64,000 nucleotides of DNA, taken from positions 434,001 to 498,000 of the forward strand of contig NZ_BBJF01000003.1 in the NCBI RefSeq assembly GCF_000739735.1. The letters are read 5' to 3'. This stretch comes from Paraburkholderia ginsengisoli NBRC 100965 (GTDB lineage Bacteria; Pseudomonadota; Gammaproteobacteria; Burkholderiales; Burkholderiaceae). Within the stretch, counting starts at the first letter, position 1. Every line of letters begins with the position of its first letter. A model generated the notes under the pieces. It did not search any database and was not told the origin of the DNA. It saw nothing but the letters and a program-made list of their open reading frames with translations. Below are positions 36,662 to 45,273 of the stretch, piece by piece. A program made the translations under genes and the position numbers.

Positions 36662-38515
36662 TCATCCACCCGTTTCCGCATCGATGCCGGCGGTCTCGCG
36701 CATGAGCTCCGCTTCGCCGAGACCCTTGACCAGCTCCAGCGCCTGACGTTCGAACAGACGCCGATACAGCCCGTTCTCGCGCCTGATCAGCGCATCGTGA
36801 CTGCCTTCCTCGATGACCTTGCCCTTGTCCAGTACCAGCAGCCGGTCCAACGCTCGCACAGTGGACAGACGATGCGCGACCACCAGCGTCGTGCGGCCGA
36901 TCATCAGCCGCTCCATTGCCTGCTGGATCAGCACTTCGCTTTCGCTGTCGAGGCTCGACGTCGCTTCGTCCAGAATCAGGATTGGCGCGTCGGCGAGAAA
37001 GGCCCGCGCAATCGCGACGCGCTGGCGTTCACCACCCGAGAGCTTGACGCCCCGTTCGCCGACCAGCGTGTCGTAGCCATTCGGCAGCGCGCTGATGAAG
37101 CCGTGTGCACTCGCGAGCTGCGCGGCACGCTCGATCTCGGCGCGGCTCGCGCCCGGTCGAGCATAGGCGATGTTCTCCGCGAGCGAGCGGTGAAACAGCA
37201 CCGGCTCCTGCTGAACGATTGCGATCTGGCTGCGCAACGACGCTTGCCGCACCTGGGCGATGTCCTGGCCGTCGATCGTGATCCGGCCGCCGGAAATGTC
37301 ATAGAGGCGCTGGATCAGCTTGATGAACGTCGTCTTGCCCGAGCCCGAATGCCCGACCAGCCCGATACGCTCGCCGGCGGCAATGCGCAGCGAGAAGTCG
37401 TCGTAGAGCGGTGTGTCGTGCGCGCCGTAATGGAACGTGACGTGCTCGAAGCGAATCTCGCCTTGACCGATCGCGATCGGGCCCGCCCCGCGACGATCCT
37501 CGATGCCGAGCGGCTGACGTTCCAGCGCCACGAGTTCTTCCATGTCGTTGACCGAGCGTTGCAGATTGCGGATATGCATGCCGACGTCGCGCAGATAGCC
37601 TTGCAGCATGAAGAACATCGTCAGCGCAAAGGTGATGTCGCCGACGCCCGCCTGGCCGCGCACCCACAACAGCAACGCCACGCCGAGGATGGCGGCCTGA
37701 ATTGCCGCCAGCATGCCGCCCTGGACGCCGCCGTTGATGGTGCCGCGCACCCATGTGCGGCGCGTGCGTTGACGCCATTTGCCGATCACGTGCTGAAGGC
37801 GCGCTTCCTCGCGTTCTTCGGCGCCGAACGCCTTGACCACACCGTTGCAACTGACCGCGTCGGCGAGCGCGCCGCCCATGCGGGTGTCCCACGCGTTCGC
37901 GAGGCGCGCGGCCGGCGCGACGAAGCCGAGCGACATGGCCACCGTCACGGTGATATACAGCAGCGAGCCGACGCCGACGACTGCGCCCATCATCGGCCAG
38001 CGCCAGCCGAGCAACGCCGTCGCGCCGATCAGCATGGCGAGCGATGGCAGCAGCGCGATCAGCAGCGTGTCGTTGAGGAGGTCGAGCGCCCACATGCCGC
38101 GCGTGATCTTGCGCACCGTGGAGCCGGCGAAGCTGTTCGCGTGCCAGTCGGTTGAAAAGCGTTGCACGCGATGAAACGCGTTCGCGGCGATCTCGCTCAT
38201 CATCTTCAGCGTAAGCCGGATGATGTTGAAGTAGACGCCCTGGCGAAGCAGGGTGGCGCTGACGCCGAGTGCGGCCAGCGCGCAGAAGGCCGTGATCGCC
38301 GCGTGCCACGCGCTGCGCTCGGCGGCGGCGCCGGATGCGATTGCGTCGACGAGACGTCCGGCGAACACCGGCGTGAGCACGTCCGCCAGTGCCGAGCACA
38401 GCACCAGCGCCGCGATGACGACGACGCGCCACGGCTGTTGTGCCCAGTGATGGAAAGTGAAGCCGAGGACGTCCTTGAAGGACTGTCCGCGAAAGTCGAG
38501 TTTTTTATTAGCCAT
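36662..38515 (-). CDS. ABC exporter half-transporter, second copy type
   Basis: The 617-residue protein (ATG 38515, MANKKLDFRG) has six membrane helices in the first 320 residues and an ATPase domain with Walker A GHSGSGKTT, signature LSGGERQRVAIARAFL, Walker B ILILDEATSSLD and the switch VAHRLSTV. It belongs to the same exporter superfamily as the gene at 31165-33051 but the membrane domains differ, so it is a paralogue and not a recent duplicate. The substrate is unknown. Upstream lies a short ORF with a strong ribosome site (38683-38742). Confidence 0.92.
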   Translation of the reverse strand: MANKKLDFRGQSFKDVLGFTFHHWAQQPWRVVVIAALVLCSALADVLTPVFAGRLVDAIASGAAAERSAWHAAITAFCALAALGVSATLLRQGVYFNIIRLTLKMMSEIAANAFHRVQRFSTDWHANSFAGSTVRKITRGMWALDLLNDTLLIALLPSLAMLIGATALLGWRWPMMGAVVGVGSLLYITVTVAMSLGFVAPAARLANAWDTRMGGALADAVSCNGVVKAFGAEEREEARLQHVIGKWRQRTRRTWVRGTINGGVQGGMLAAIQAAILGVALLLWVRGQAGVGDITFALTMFFMLQGYLRDVGMHIRNLQRSVNDMEELVALERQPLGIEDRRGAGPIAIGQGEIRFEHVTFHYGAHDTPLYDDFSLRIAAGERIGLVGHSGSGKTTFIKLIQRLYDISGGRITIDGQDIAQVRQASLRSQIAIVQQEPVLFHRSLAENIAYARPGASRAEIERAAQLASAHGFISALPNGYDTLVGERGVKLSGGERQRVAIARAFLADAPILILDEATSSLDSESEVLIQQAMERLMIGRTTLVVAHRLSTVRALDRLLVLDKGKVIEEGSHDALIRRENGLYRRLFERQALELVKGLGEAELMRETAGIDAETGG

Positions 38516-38682
38516 TTGCCACGACCCCGGCAACGCGTGAACGCACCGAGGTTCCAGTCAGAAGCGAAAGGATGAGACAGTCAAGCGTGCCGGATGCATC
38601 GGCAATGCGACGAAGGGCTGTCTGGGATTTGCGCGTCGCGCGCTGTCAGCGCGGACCCGCATCAGCGGCGACCCGACGACTT

Positions 38683-38742
38683 TTAAGGTCGTGAGAGAAG
38701 CCGCGAGACCATGCAAAGAAGGGCGATGTGCACTGCGAACAT
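38683..38742 (-). CDS. Possible 19-residue leader or membrane peptide
   Basis: On the minus strand a strong ribosome site (ggagg, six bases before the ATG) precedes 19 codons, MFAVHIALLCMVSRLLSRP, and a TAA stop. The peptide is hydrophobic with a basic end, like small membrane peptides. It lies 167 bases upstream of the ABC exporter on the same strand. I cannot judge conservation, so it could be a leader peptide, a small membrane protein or chance. Confidence 0.4.
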   Translation of the reverse strand: MFAVHIALLCMVSRLLSRP

Positions 38743-38863
38743 GTGACGCCTCCCTTTGGGTCGAATGAGGTGGAGAAGATGGACGGCGCGAGTGCGCCGA
38801 AAACCGACTATATCAGCAGTATCCGGCGGTCGCCAACCTACGAATTTACGGTGCTGAAAATGG

Positions 38864-38897
38864 AAAAGGGCTTACGCATTGCTGCGTAAGCCCTTTT
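38864..38897. terminator. Perfect 15-bp terminator hairpin next to tRNA-Val
   Basis: Arms 38864-38878 and 38883-38897 (aaaagggcttacgca and its complement) enclose ttgc. The A/T ends make it work in both directions; it should end the minus-strand tRNA-Val transcript. Confidence 0.9.
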
Positions 38898-38925
38898 GTC
38901 TTCGGTGATCGACACACCAAAATTC

Positions 38926-39000
38926 TGGTGGGTAGTACTGGGATCGAACCAGTGACCCCTGCCGTGTGAAGGCAGTGCTCTACCGCTGAGCTAACCACCC
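38926..39000 (-). tRNA. tRNA-Val (CAC)
   Basis: Read on the minus strand, the 75-base cloverleaf has acceptor stem GGGTGGT/ACTACCC, anticodon stem CTGCC/GGCAG with loop TTCACAC (anticodon CAC), T arm CTGGTTCGATCCCAG and encoded CCA. Confidence 0.96.
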
Positions 39001-39012
39001 GAAGAGATTCAA

Positions 39013-39041
39013 ATTATGTCAGGGATTTTCACACCCGTCTA
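39013..39041 (-). promoter_or_regulatory. Probable promoter of tRNA-Val
   Basis: On the minus strand TAGACG (39041-39036) and CATAAT (39018-39013) are 17 bases apart, putting the start near 39006, just before the tRNA. The same -10 hexamer serves the tRNA-Gly operon. Confidence 0.6.
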
Positions 39042-39048
39042 GTCTTTT

Positions 39049-39783
39049 TTAAGCGATCTGCTCATTTTCTGTAGGAGCGGGTTCGAGGCGCCATACGCTC
39101 GTGCCTTTGACCGCTTTGTCGAGGCCGTCGAGCACCGCCTGGTGCGCGGCAACTTCGTCGTCGCTGGCGGCGATCACCAGCAGTTCCAGTGACTCGAGAG
39201 CGACACGCGGCGCATGCGCGTCGCCGCCGCCATGCGATTCGCCGAGCATGTCGATGACGAGGCTCTCCTGGCCGCGCGTCATCGCCAGATAGACTTCGGC
39301 GAGCAACTCCGAGTCGAGCAGTGCGCCGTGCAGCGTACGGTGCGCGTTGCTGATGCCGAAGCGGTCGCACAGCGCATCGAGCGAATTGCGCTTGCCGGGG
39401 AACATCTGCTTGGCGCGCGCGAGCGTGTCGATGATCTCGCCGCAGTAGGTGCTCACCTTCGGCAGGCCGAGCAGCGCGAACTCGGCATCGAGAAAGCCGA
39501 TGTCGAACGGCGCGTTGTGGATGATCAGGTCCGCGCCCTGGATGAAGTCGCGAAACTGATCGGCGATCTCACCAAACTTCGGCTTGTCGCTGAGGAATTC
39601 CGTGGTCAGGCCGTGCACGGCCAACGCGCCCGGATCGCTGTCGCGTTCCGGGTTGATGTAGAAGTGCAGGTTGTTGCCAGTGAGCCGGCGGTTCACCAGT
39701 TCGACGCAACCGAGTTCGAGGATCCGGTCGCCGGTGCGGGCATTCAGGCCGGTGGTTTCGGTATCGAGAATGAGTTGACGCAT
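39049..39783 (-). CDS. dnaQ: DNA polymerase III epsilon subunit (proofreading exonuclease)
   Basis: DnaQ is the 3'-5' exonuclease subunit of the replicative polymerase. The 244-residue protein has the DEDDh motifs: LDTETTGL (Exo I), HNAPFDIGF (Exo II) and HGALLDSELLAEVY (Exo III with its His and Asp). The C-terminal tail carries the part that binds the alpha subunit. It is followed by tRNA-Val and preceded on the same strand by rnhA; in E. coli dnaQ and rnhA are adjacent but divergent. Confidence 0.97.
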   Translation of the reverse strand: MRQLILDTETTGLNARTGDRILELGCVELVNRRLTGNNLHFYINPERDSDPGALAVHGLTTEFLSDKPKFGEIADQFRDFIQGADLIIHNAPFDIGFLDAEFALLGLPKVSTYCGEIIDTLARAKQMFPGKRNSLDALCDRFGISNAHRTLHGALLDSELLAEVYLAMTRGQESLVIDMLGESHGGGDAHAPRVALESLELLVIAASDDEVAAHQAVLDGLDKAVKGTSVWRLEPAPTENEQIA

Positions 39784-39863
39784 GTCGGATTAGCCTGCCT
39801 CAGAAAATTGCAGCGAAGAAAAGAACGGCGAAGAGAGCGGCGCAGCGGTGTGCAACGCGGCGC

Positions 39864-40313
39864 TCATCCGATCTGCGCGAGCGACGCGACGCCACGATTG
39901 GCCAGTTGATCGGCACGTTCGTTTTCCGGGTGCCCGTTGTGCCCGCGCACCCAGCGCCATTCGATCTCGTGCTGCGCGACAAGCGCATCGAGCCGTTTCC
40001 ACAGGTCGGCATTCTTCACCGGCTGCTTCGCCGCGGTGATCCAGCCTTTCTTCTTCCAGCCGTGAATCCATTCGCTGATGCCTTTCTGCACGTACTGCGA
40101 GTCAGTGTGCACGATCGCCTTGCAGGGGCGCTTCAGCGCTTCGAGCGCGGCGATCACGCCCATCAGCTCCATGCGATTGTTGGTCGTGTTGGCTTCGCCG
40201 CCGAACAGTTCCTTTTCCTGGTCGCCGAAGCGCAGCAGCGCACCCCAGCCGCCAGGGCCAGGGTTGCCCTTGCAGGCGCCGTCGGTATAAATGTCGATGA
40301 AATCGGGAGTCAT
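39864..40313 (-). CDS. rnhA: Ribonuclease HI
   Basis: RNase HI cuts RNA in RNA-DNA hybrids. With the ATG at 40313 the protein has 149 residues and the four catalytic acids: Asp in [15 protein letters not shown], Glu in NRMELMG, Asp in VHTDSQYV and Asp in NERADQLA. The basic handle KKKGW is present. Its start overlaps the stop of the upstream methyltransferase gene (ATGA), and dnaQ follows 80 bases later. Confidence 0.97.
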   Translation of the reverse strand: MTPDFIDIYTDGACKGNPGPGGWGALLRFGDQEKELFGGEANTTNNRMELMGVIAALEALKRPCKAIVHTDSQYVQKGISEWIHGWKKKGWITAAKQPVKNADLWKRLDALVAQHEIEWRWVRGHNGHPENERADQLANRGVASLAQIG

Positions 40314-41170
40314 TGAGTGTGGTTGCGTGTGTTCGGGGTGGCGGCGGGCGCGAGGCCAGGCGCAAGCACGGGTTTCTTCACTTTCAGTGGGCCGACGAGG
40401 CGCATGCCGCGCACGCGCTTGATCGCCTTGATCATGTAGGTGGCGCCGAAGATCGGCCACCAGCGGTCGCCGGCGGCTTCCATGAAGCCATAGCGGGCGA
40501 GCCACTGGTCGCTCGCAAGCGGCGGACGATAGCAGCCGAAGCGCCCGCGTTCAAGGTCGAAGCCCAGCAGCTTGATCCAGTCTTTCAGGCGCGTGAAGGC
40601 GATCAGATCGACGGCAGCGGGCACGAACGGCTTGCCGGTCACCTTGCCGACCGACTGCCGCGCGCCCCACAGCGACAGCGAGTTGAAGCCAAGAATGATG
40701 AGTTGCCCTTCGGGCATCAGTACACGTTCGGCTTCGCGCAGCAGCCGGTGCGGGTCGCTCGTGAATTCCAGCGTGTGCGGCATTACGATCAGATCGACGC
40801 TCTGTGCTTCGAACGGCAGATCCAGCAGGTCGCACCAGACCGCGCTGCGGCCGGCCGGCGCCGGCAGGCCCGTCGGGCCGGCTTGCGCCGCGCCTTGGGC
40901 CGCTCCACGGCGGGTGCCGGCATGCGCCGCGAGACCGCGCGGAAAAGTGTAGGGCGCGCTGGCCCCGCTCGCCGCGTCGAGCACGAGACCGCGGCACGGC
41001 ATGCGGTTTTCGCGCAACGCATCGAGCTGCGGCAGGCCGAGTTGCAGCGCATGATAGCCGAACACGTCCGACACCACGCGGTCGAGCTGGGTCTGTTCCC
41101 AGTCGAGCACGTAGCGGCCAGGCGGTGAATCGGTCCAGGCGGGCCAGTCTATAATCGCTCGGTCAGTCAT
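40310..41170 (-). CDS. Class I SAM-dependent methyltransferase
   Basis: This 286-residue protein has a Rossmann-type methyltransferase pattern: motif [18 protein letters not shown] (a variant of the usual DxGxG), [19 protein letters not shown] as motif IV, and [22 protein letters not shown] as the motif V-VI area. It is annotated in relatives as methyltransferase type 11; the substrate is unknown. The start ATG at 41170 lies 19 bases from the divergent gloB start, and its end overlaps rnhA. A gene of this type beside rnhA and gloB is common in beta- and gamma-proteobacteria. Confidence 0.88.
   Translation of the reverse strand: MTDRAIIDWPAWTDSPPGRYVLDWEQTQLDRVVSDVFGYHALQLGLPQLDALRENRMPCRGLVLDAASGASAPYTFPRGLAAHAGTRRGAAQGAAQAGPTGLPAPAGRSAVWCDLLDLPFEAQSVDLIVMPHTLEFTSDPHRLLREAERVLMPEGQLIILGFNSLSLWGARQSVGKVTGKPFVPAAVDLIAFTRLKDWIKLLGFDLERGRFGCYRPPLASDQWLARYGFMEAAGDRWWPIFGATYMIKAIKRVRGMRLVGPLKVKKPVLAPGLAPAATPNTRNHTQ
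41150..41155 (+). promoter_or_regulatory. -10 element for gloB inside the divergent methyltransferase gene
   Basis: A perfect TATAAT lies 34 bases before the gloB ATG, within the first codons of the opposite-strand methyltransferase. The -35 is not clear. Confidence 0.5.
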
Positions 41171-41189
41171 ATCAAAGAATGCGTCGCCT

Positions 41190-41981
41190 ATGAATGCGCT
41201 CGAGTACGTACCGGTCCCGGCGTTTGAAGACAATTACATCTGGGTCGTTTCCGACGGACACCATGCGGTCGTCGTCGATCCGGGCGAGGCCGCCCCCGTG
41301 GGTGCCTATCTGGCCAAACGCGGATGGCGGCTGAGCGCTATTTTACTCACGCACCATCACCAAGACCACGTCGGTGGAGTGGCCGATCTGCTGGATGGCC
41401 AGGGTGTGCCGGTCTACGGCCCCGCCGGTGAAGCGATCCAGCATCTCACGCACCGTCTCGAAAACGGCGGTCGCGTGACGATTGCTGCGCCCGCTCTCGA
41501 ATTCAGCGTGCTCGACGTGCCTGGTCACACGAGCGGCCACATTGCCTATTTCCAGGCGGCGGACCCGCAGGGCACGCCGCACGTCTTTTGCGGCGACACG
41601 CTGTTCGCGTGCGGCTGCGGCCGGTTGTTCGAAGGCACGCCGAAGCAGATGCTCGCGTCGCTGGATGCGCTCGCCGCGCTGCCCGGCGCGACCGAGGTTC
41701 ATTGCGCGCACGAATACACGCTGTCGAACATCCGCTTCGCGCTCGCCTGCGAGCCCGACAATGCCGAACTCCAGGCGTGGCGCGACAAGGCGGCCGAACT
41801 GCGGGGGCGCCACGTGCCGACGCTGCCGACCACCATCGCCCATGAGCGCGCCGTCAATCCGTTCCTGCGCGCGGACAATCCGGCGGTGCAAGCCGCGTTG
41901 CAGGAGCAGTTGCACGAAAAGGTGTCCGATCGACTGACGGCCTTCACGCTGATGCGGGAATGGAAGAACCGCTTCCGCTGA
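41190..41981 (+). CDS. gloB: Hydroxyacylglutathione hydrolase (glyoxalase II)
   Basis: GloB hydrolyses S-lactoylglutathione, the second step of methylglyoxal detoxification. The 263-residue metallo-beta-lactamase-fold protein has the metal motif THHHQDH, His in PGHTSGHIAYF, Asp in FCGDTLF and the His of HCAHEYT. The C-terminal domain ends with the glutathione-binding RxxxNxF-type sequence (REWKNRFR). It is divergent from the methyltransferase. Confidence 0.97.
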   Translation: MNALEYVPVPAFEDNYIWVVSDGHHAVVVDPGEAAPVGAYLAKRGWRLSAILLTHHHQDHVGGVADLLDGQGVPVYGPAGEAIQHLTHRLENGGRVTIAAPALEFSVLDVPGHTSGHIAYFQAADPQGTPHVFCGDTLFACGCGRLFEGTPKQMLASLDALAALPGATEVHCAHEYTLSNIRFALACEPDNAELQAWRDKAAELRGRHVPTLPTTIAHERAVNPFLRADNPAVQAALQEQLHEKVSDRLTAFTLMREWKNRFR

Positions 41982-42069
41982 TCCGCACCGCATTAGTCGC
42001 TCTTCACGCTAAAAATCGGAAAAATTCGCCAAGCCCAAGATTTCCTTGATTTTTTTACTAAGTTTCCGA

Positions 42070-42098
42070 TTGACGTAAACGTTGCCGTTTCGTACTAT
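42070..42098 (+). promoter_or_regulatory. Promoter of mltD
   Basis: TTGACG (42070-42075) and TACTAT (42093-42098) are separated by 17 bases, close to the sigma-70 consensus. The expected start near 42105 leaves a leader of about 33 bases. Confidence 0.7.
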
Positions 42099-42137
42099 CG
42101 GCTGCAAATTCCAGCCCTTGTGGAAGCCGAGACGTTC

Positions 42138-43829
42138 ATGCGATTTATCTTCAGTGCGTTATTGGTTCTGACACTCGCCGCTTGCGCGAGTCAGGGACCG
42201 ACAACGAGCAGTTCCTCCCACGCAACCAACCCCGCCACCCAGCAAGCCGTAGCCGACGCACTTCGCAGGACAGCCACCGCCAAGGAAACGATCAACGTAG
42301 ACCAGGGTTCGGTCACGCAGTTGACGAGCTCGGACGCCGATCTGTGGGGCCGTATTCGCCGTGGTTTCCAGATGCCGGACCTGCAGACTGACCTCGTCGA
42401 CATGCAGGCCAGTTGGTATGCGCAGCGTCCCGATTACGTGCAGCGCATGACCGAGCGTTCGCAGAAGTACCTGTACCACATCGTCGAAGAGCTCGAGGCG
42501 CGTCATATGCCGACCGAGCTCGCGCTGCTGCCGTTCATCGAGTCCGCGTATAGCCCGCAGGCGTTGTCGGTCGCGAAGGCGGCCGGCATGTGGCAGTTCA
42601 TGCCGGGTACGGGCCGCACCTACAACCTCAAGCAGAACATGTGGCAGGACGAGCGCCGCGACGTACTCGCGTCGACCAGTGCCGCGCTCGACTATCTGTC
42701 GCGTCTGCATGACATGTTCGGCGACTGGCAACTCGCGCTCGCCGCGTACAACTGGGGCGAGGGCAACGTGCAGCGCGCGATCGCGCGCAACGAAGCGGCG
42801 GGCTTGCCCACCGACTACCTCAGCCTGCGCATGCCGAACGAGACGCGCAACTACGTGCCGAAGCTGCAGGCGGTGAAGAATATCGTGATGAACCCGCAGG
42901 TCTACGGGCTCACGTTGCCGTCGATTCCGAACCATCCGTATTTCGTCACGGTGACCACGTCGCACGATATCGACGTGGAGATGGCGGCGAAGCTCGCGAA
43001 TCTCTCGCCGGATGAATTCCGCTCGCTGAACCCGTCGTTCAGAAAGCCGGTGATTCTCGGCGCGACGCAGCCGCAGATCCTGCTGCCGTTCGACAACGCC
43101 AGCGCGTTCGAGCGCAATCTGAAAACATATTCCGGCTCGCTGTCGTCGTGGACCACGTACACGGTCGACCAGCGCGCGACGCCGTCGGCGATCGCACAGA
43201 AGATCGGCGTCGACGCCGACACGCTGATGGAAGTGAACAAGATTCCGGCCGGCATGCGCCTGAAGCCCGGATCCACGATCGTGGTGCCGCGTGGTTCGGA
43301 CGACGACGAGGACATCAGCGCGGACGTCGCCGAAAGCGCGGTGCTGGCAATGGAGCCCGACGTTCCCGATACCCGCAAGATGCTGATCCGCGTGCGCCGC
43401 AGTCAGTCGATGGCCGCAATCGCCGTGCGTTACGGCGTGTCGGTCGGTCAGTTGAAGGCATGGAACCGGACGCGGCGCGATCAGGTGTCGCGCGGCCAGG
43501 TGATCGTGCTGCACGTGCCGGTTGGCAAGGCCATGCCGAGCGAGCCGGGCCCCGAACGCATCGCGACCGACGTGCAAGGCGGCGGCGTCGAGAAGATCGG
43601 CACCCGCGTCGCGGACACGCGCAGCGAATCGAGATACGATAAGAAGAAGGGTCGTGGCCGGTACGTGATGAAGGTCTCCGAACCGGTAGCGAAAGTCAGC
43701 AAGCCGACGGCATCCAGCGCCAGCAAGGGCAAGGTGACCAAAGTGTCGGCTTCCACGTCCGGCAAGGCGTCGAAGGCCGCGGCAGAGAGCCGCCCGAAGA
43801 CCGCGGCCAACGCGAAGAAGGGTAAGTAG
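42138..43829 (+). CDS. mltD: Membrane-bound lytic transglycosylase D
   Basis: MltD cleaves glycan strands of peptidoglycan and anchors to the outer membrane. The 563-residue precursor has a lipoprotein signal ending LTLAAC. The SLT domain has catalytic Glu in LALLPFIESAYSPQA, and AKAAGMWQFMPGTGRTYNL. It then has two LysM-type modules (YTVDQRATPSAIAQKIGV... and IRVRRSQSMAAIAVRYGV...) and a Lys/Ser-rich tail of about 80 residues. The tail is low-complexity and of unknown role. Confidence 0.96.
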   Translation: MRFIFSALLVLTLAACASQGPTTSSSSHATNPATQQAVADALRRTATAKETINVDQGSVTQLTSSDADLWGRIRRGFQMPDLQTDLVDMQASWYAQRPDYVQRMTERSQKYLYHIVEELEARHMPTELALLPFIESAYSPQALSVAKAAGMWQFMPGTGRTYNLKQNMWQDERRDVLASTSAALDYLSRLHDMFGDWQLALAAYNWGEGNVQRAIARNEAAGLPTDYLSLRMPNETRNYVPKLQAVKNIVMNPQVYGLTLPSIPNHPYFVTVTTSHDIDVEMAAKLANLSPDEFRSLNPSFRKPVILGATQPQILLPFDNASAFERNLKTYSGSLSSWTTYTVDQRATPSAIAQKIGVDADTLMEVNKIPAGMRLKPGSTIVVPRGSDDDEDISADVAESAVLAMEPDVPDTRKMLIRVRRSQSMAAIAVRYGVSVGQLKAWNRTRRDQVSRGQVIVLHVPVGKAMPSEPGPERIATDVQGGGVEKIGTRVADTRSESRYDKKKGRGRYVMKVSEPVAKVSKPTASSASKGKVTKVSASTSGKASKAAAESRPKTAANAKKGK

Positions 43830-43915
43830 ACCAATAGCGGCTCCCACGGTAGTGACCACATGCGTTGCGGGGGCAGCGCGTGAATTGCGCTCCGATCACG
43901 CACCGTGTTTATTCC

Positions 43916-43945
43916 AACGCCGTCACCTGTGGTGACGGCGTTTTT
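43916..43945 (+). terminator. Terminator after mltD
   Basis: aacgccgtcacc (43916-43927) pairs with ggtgacggcgtt (43931-43942) around tgt and continues into T5. It is a classic intrinsic terminator. Confidence 0.95.
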
Positions 43946-44031
43946 CATTGCACGGACCATTGCGGGCGAATCTCGCGTATTTGCTTTATCTTTCGTGCTT
44001 TGGCCCATGTCGGCCGTTCTTCCCGAAGCTT

Positions 44032-45273
44032 ATGTCGTCGACCCAACTGCGCGTCTTTCTGCTGTTTTCCGCGGGCTATTTCGTTTCCTACGTGTTTCGC
44101 GGCGTCAACCTCGGCTTCGCGCCGTTCATCACGCACGATCTCGGCTTGTCGGCCACCGATCTGGGTCTGCTGACCAGCCTGTATTTCCTCGGTTTCGCGG
44201 GCGCGCAGATTCCGGCCGGCGTGTTGCTCGATCACTTCGGCGCGCGCCGGGTGACCGCCGCCACTTTGCTTTTCGCCGCGTTGGGCATCTGGGTATTCGG
44301 CGCCGCGCAGAGCCTTGGCATGATGATGATCGGCCGCCTGCTGATCGGGGTCGGCGTGTCGGTGTGTCTGGGCGCCGCCTTCAAGGCGCTCGCGCAGCAC
44401 TTCGCGACGGCGCGCCTGCCGCTGATGAACGGACTGGTGATGGCGATCGGCGGCTTCGGCGGCGTGATGGTGGGCTCGCCGCTGACGTGGGTGCTGGGCT
44501 TTGCGAGCTGGCGCGCGGTCTGCGTCGGGCTGGGTCTGCTGACCGTGCTGGTGGCGCTCGCGCAATGGACGCTCGCGCCGGACACGAAGGAAACCCATCA
44601 CCAGGCGAGCCTCGGCACGCAGTTCAAGGGCACGCTGCATATTCTGCGCAGCGTGGCGTTCTGGAAAATCGCGTCGTTCTCGGTTGTCACGCAGGGCGTG
44701 TTCTACGCGATGCAGTCGCTGTGGGTGGGCGCGTGGTTGCGCGACGTGCAAGGCTTCGAGCCGCACGAGGCCGCCGCGCTGGTGTCGGTTCTCGGCTTCG
44801 CGATGATGGCCGGCTGCGTCGGTTTCGGCGCGGCGGCGCGCAATCTCGAGCGGCGCGGGATTTCGCTCTATGCGTTTTGCGGCATCGGCATGGCGCTGTA
44901 CGTGTTGACCCAGTTGCTGATCATGTTCAAGGCGCCGCTGCCTGCCGGTCTGCTGTGGGCAGCGTATGGGATTTTCGGCGGCACGGGCATCCTCAGCTAC
45001 GCGGTGATGGCCCGGCATTTTCCCGCCCAGATGATCGGCCGGGTGAACACCACGCTGACGCTGATTATTTTCCTGCTGATCTTCGGCTTCCAGATCGGCG
45101 TGGGCGCGGTTCTGTCGCACTGGCCGGCAAGCGGCGGGCATTATCCGCAGGTCGCGCATCTGAGCGCATGGGGGATTCTCGTGACGCTGCAGGTGTTGAG
45201 CGCGATCTGGTACGCGCTGCCGAGCCGGAAGACGGCGCGGCCGCCCGAGGCGCCTGTCGAGCAGGAGGCGTGA
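44032..45273 (+). CDS. Major facilitator superfamily transporter
   Basis: This 413-residue protein has twelve hydrophobic helices. The N-terminal half reads GYFVSYVFRGVNLGFAPFITHDLGLSATDLGLLTSLYFLGFAGAQIPAGVLLDHFGARRV, an MFS pattern with the conserved loop DHFGARR between helices 2 and 3. It resembles sugar-phosphate or aromatic-acid antiporters only in general terms, so the substrate is unknown. The ATG at 44032 begins the conserved part; the frame stays open upstream through the mltD terminator. Confidence 0.9.
   Translation: MSSTQLRVFLLFSAGYFVSYVFRGVNLGFAPFITHDLGLSATDLGLLTSLYFLGFAGAQIPAGVLLDHFGARRVTAATLLFAALGIWVFGAAQSLGMMMIGRLLIGVGVSVCLGAAFKALAQHFATARLPLMNGLVMAIGGFGGVMVGSPLTWVLGFASWRAVCVGLGLLTVLVALAQWTLAPDTKETHHQASLGTQFKGTLHILRSVAFWKIASFSVVTQGVFYAMQSLWVGAWLRDVQGFEPHEAAALVSVLGFAMMAGCVGFGAAARNLERRGISLYAFCGIGMALYVLTQLLIMFKAPLPAGLLWAAYGIFGGTGILSYAVMARHFPAQMIGRVNTTLTLIIFLLIFGFQIGVGAVLSHWPASGGHYPQVAHLSAWGILVTLQVLSAIWYALPSRKTARPPEAPVEQEA

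Larger units (their letters stand above)
38516..38925. other. Intergenic region between the exporter and tRNA-Val
   Basis: This region contains the minus-strand 19-codon ORF at 38683-38742, a small inverted repeat near 38640-38655 (gcgcgctgtcagcgcg) and the terminator at 38864-38897. The exporter promoter is expected here on the minus strand; I see no clear hexamer pair. Confidence 0.45.

Noticed and set aside
36608..38155. 515-codon plus-strand frame over the second exporter
   Set aside because: It is a mirror of the ABC gene in another frame with biased composition and no domain.
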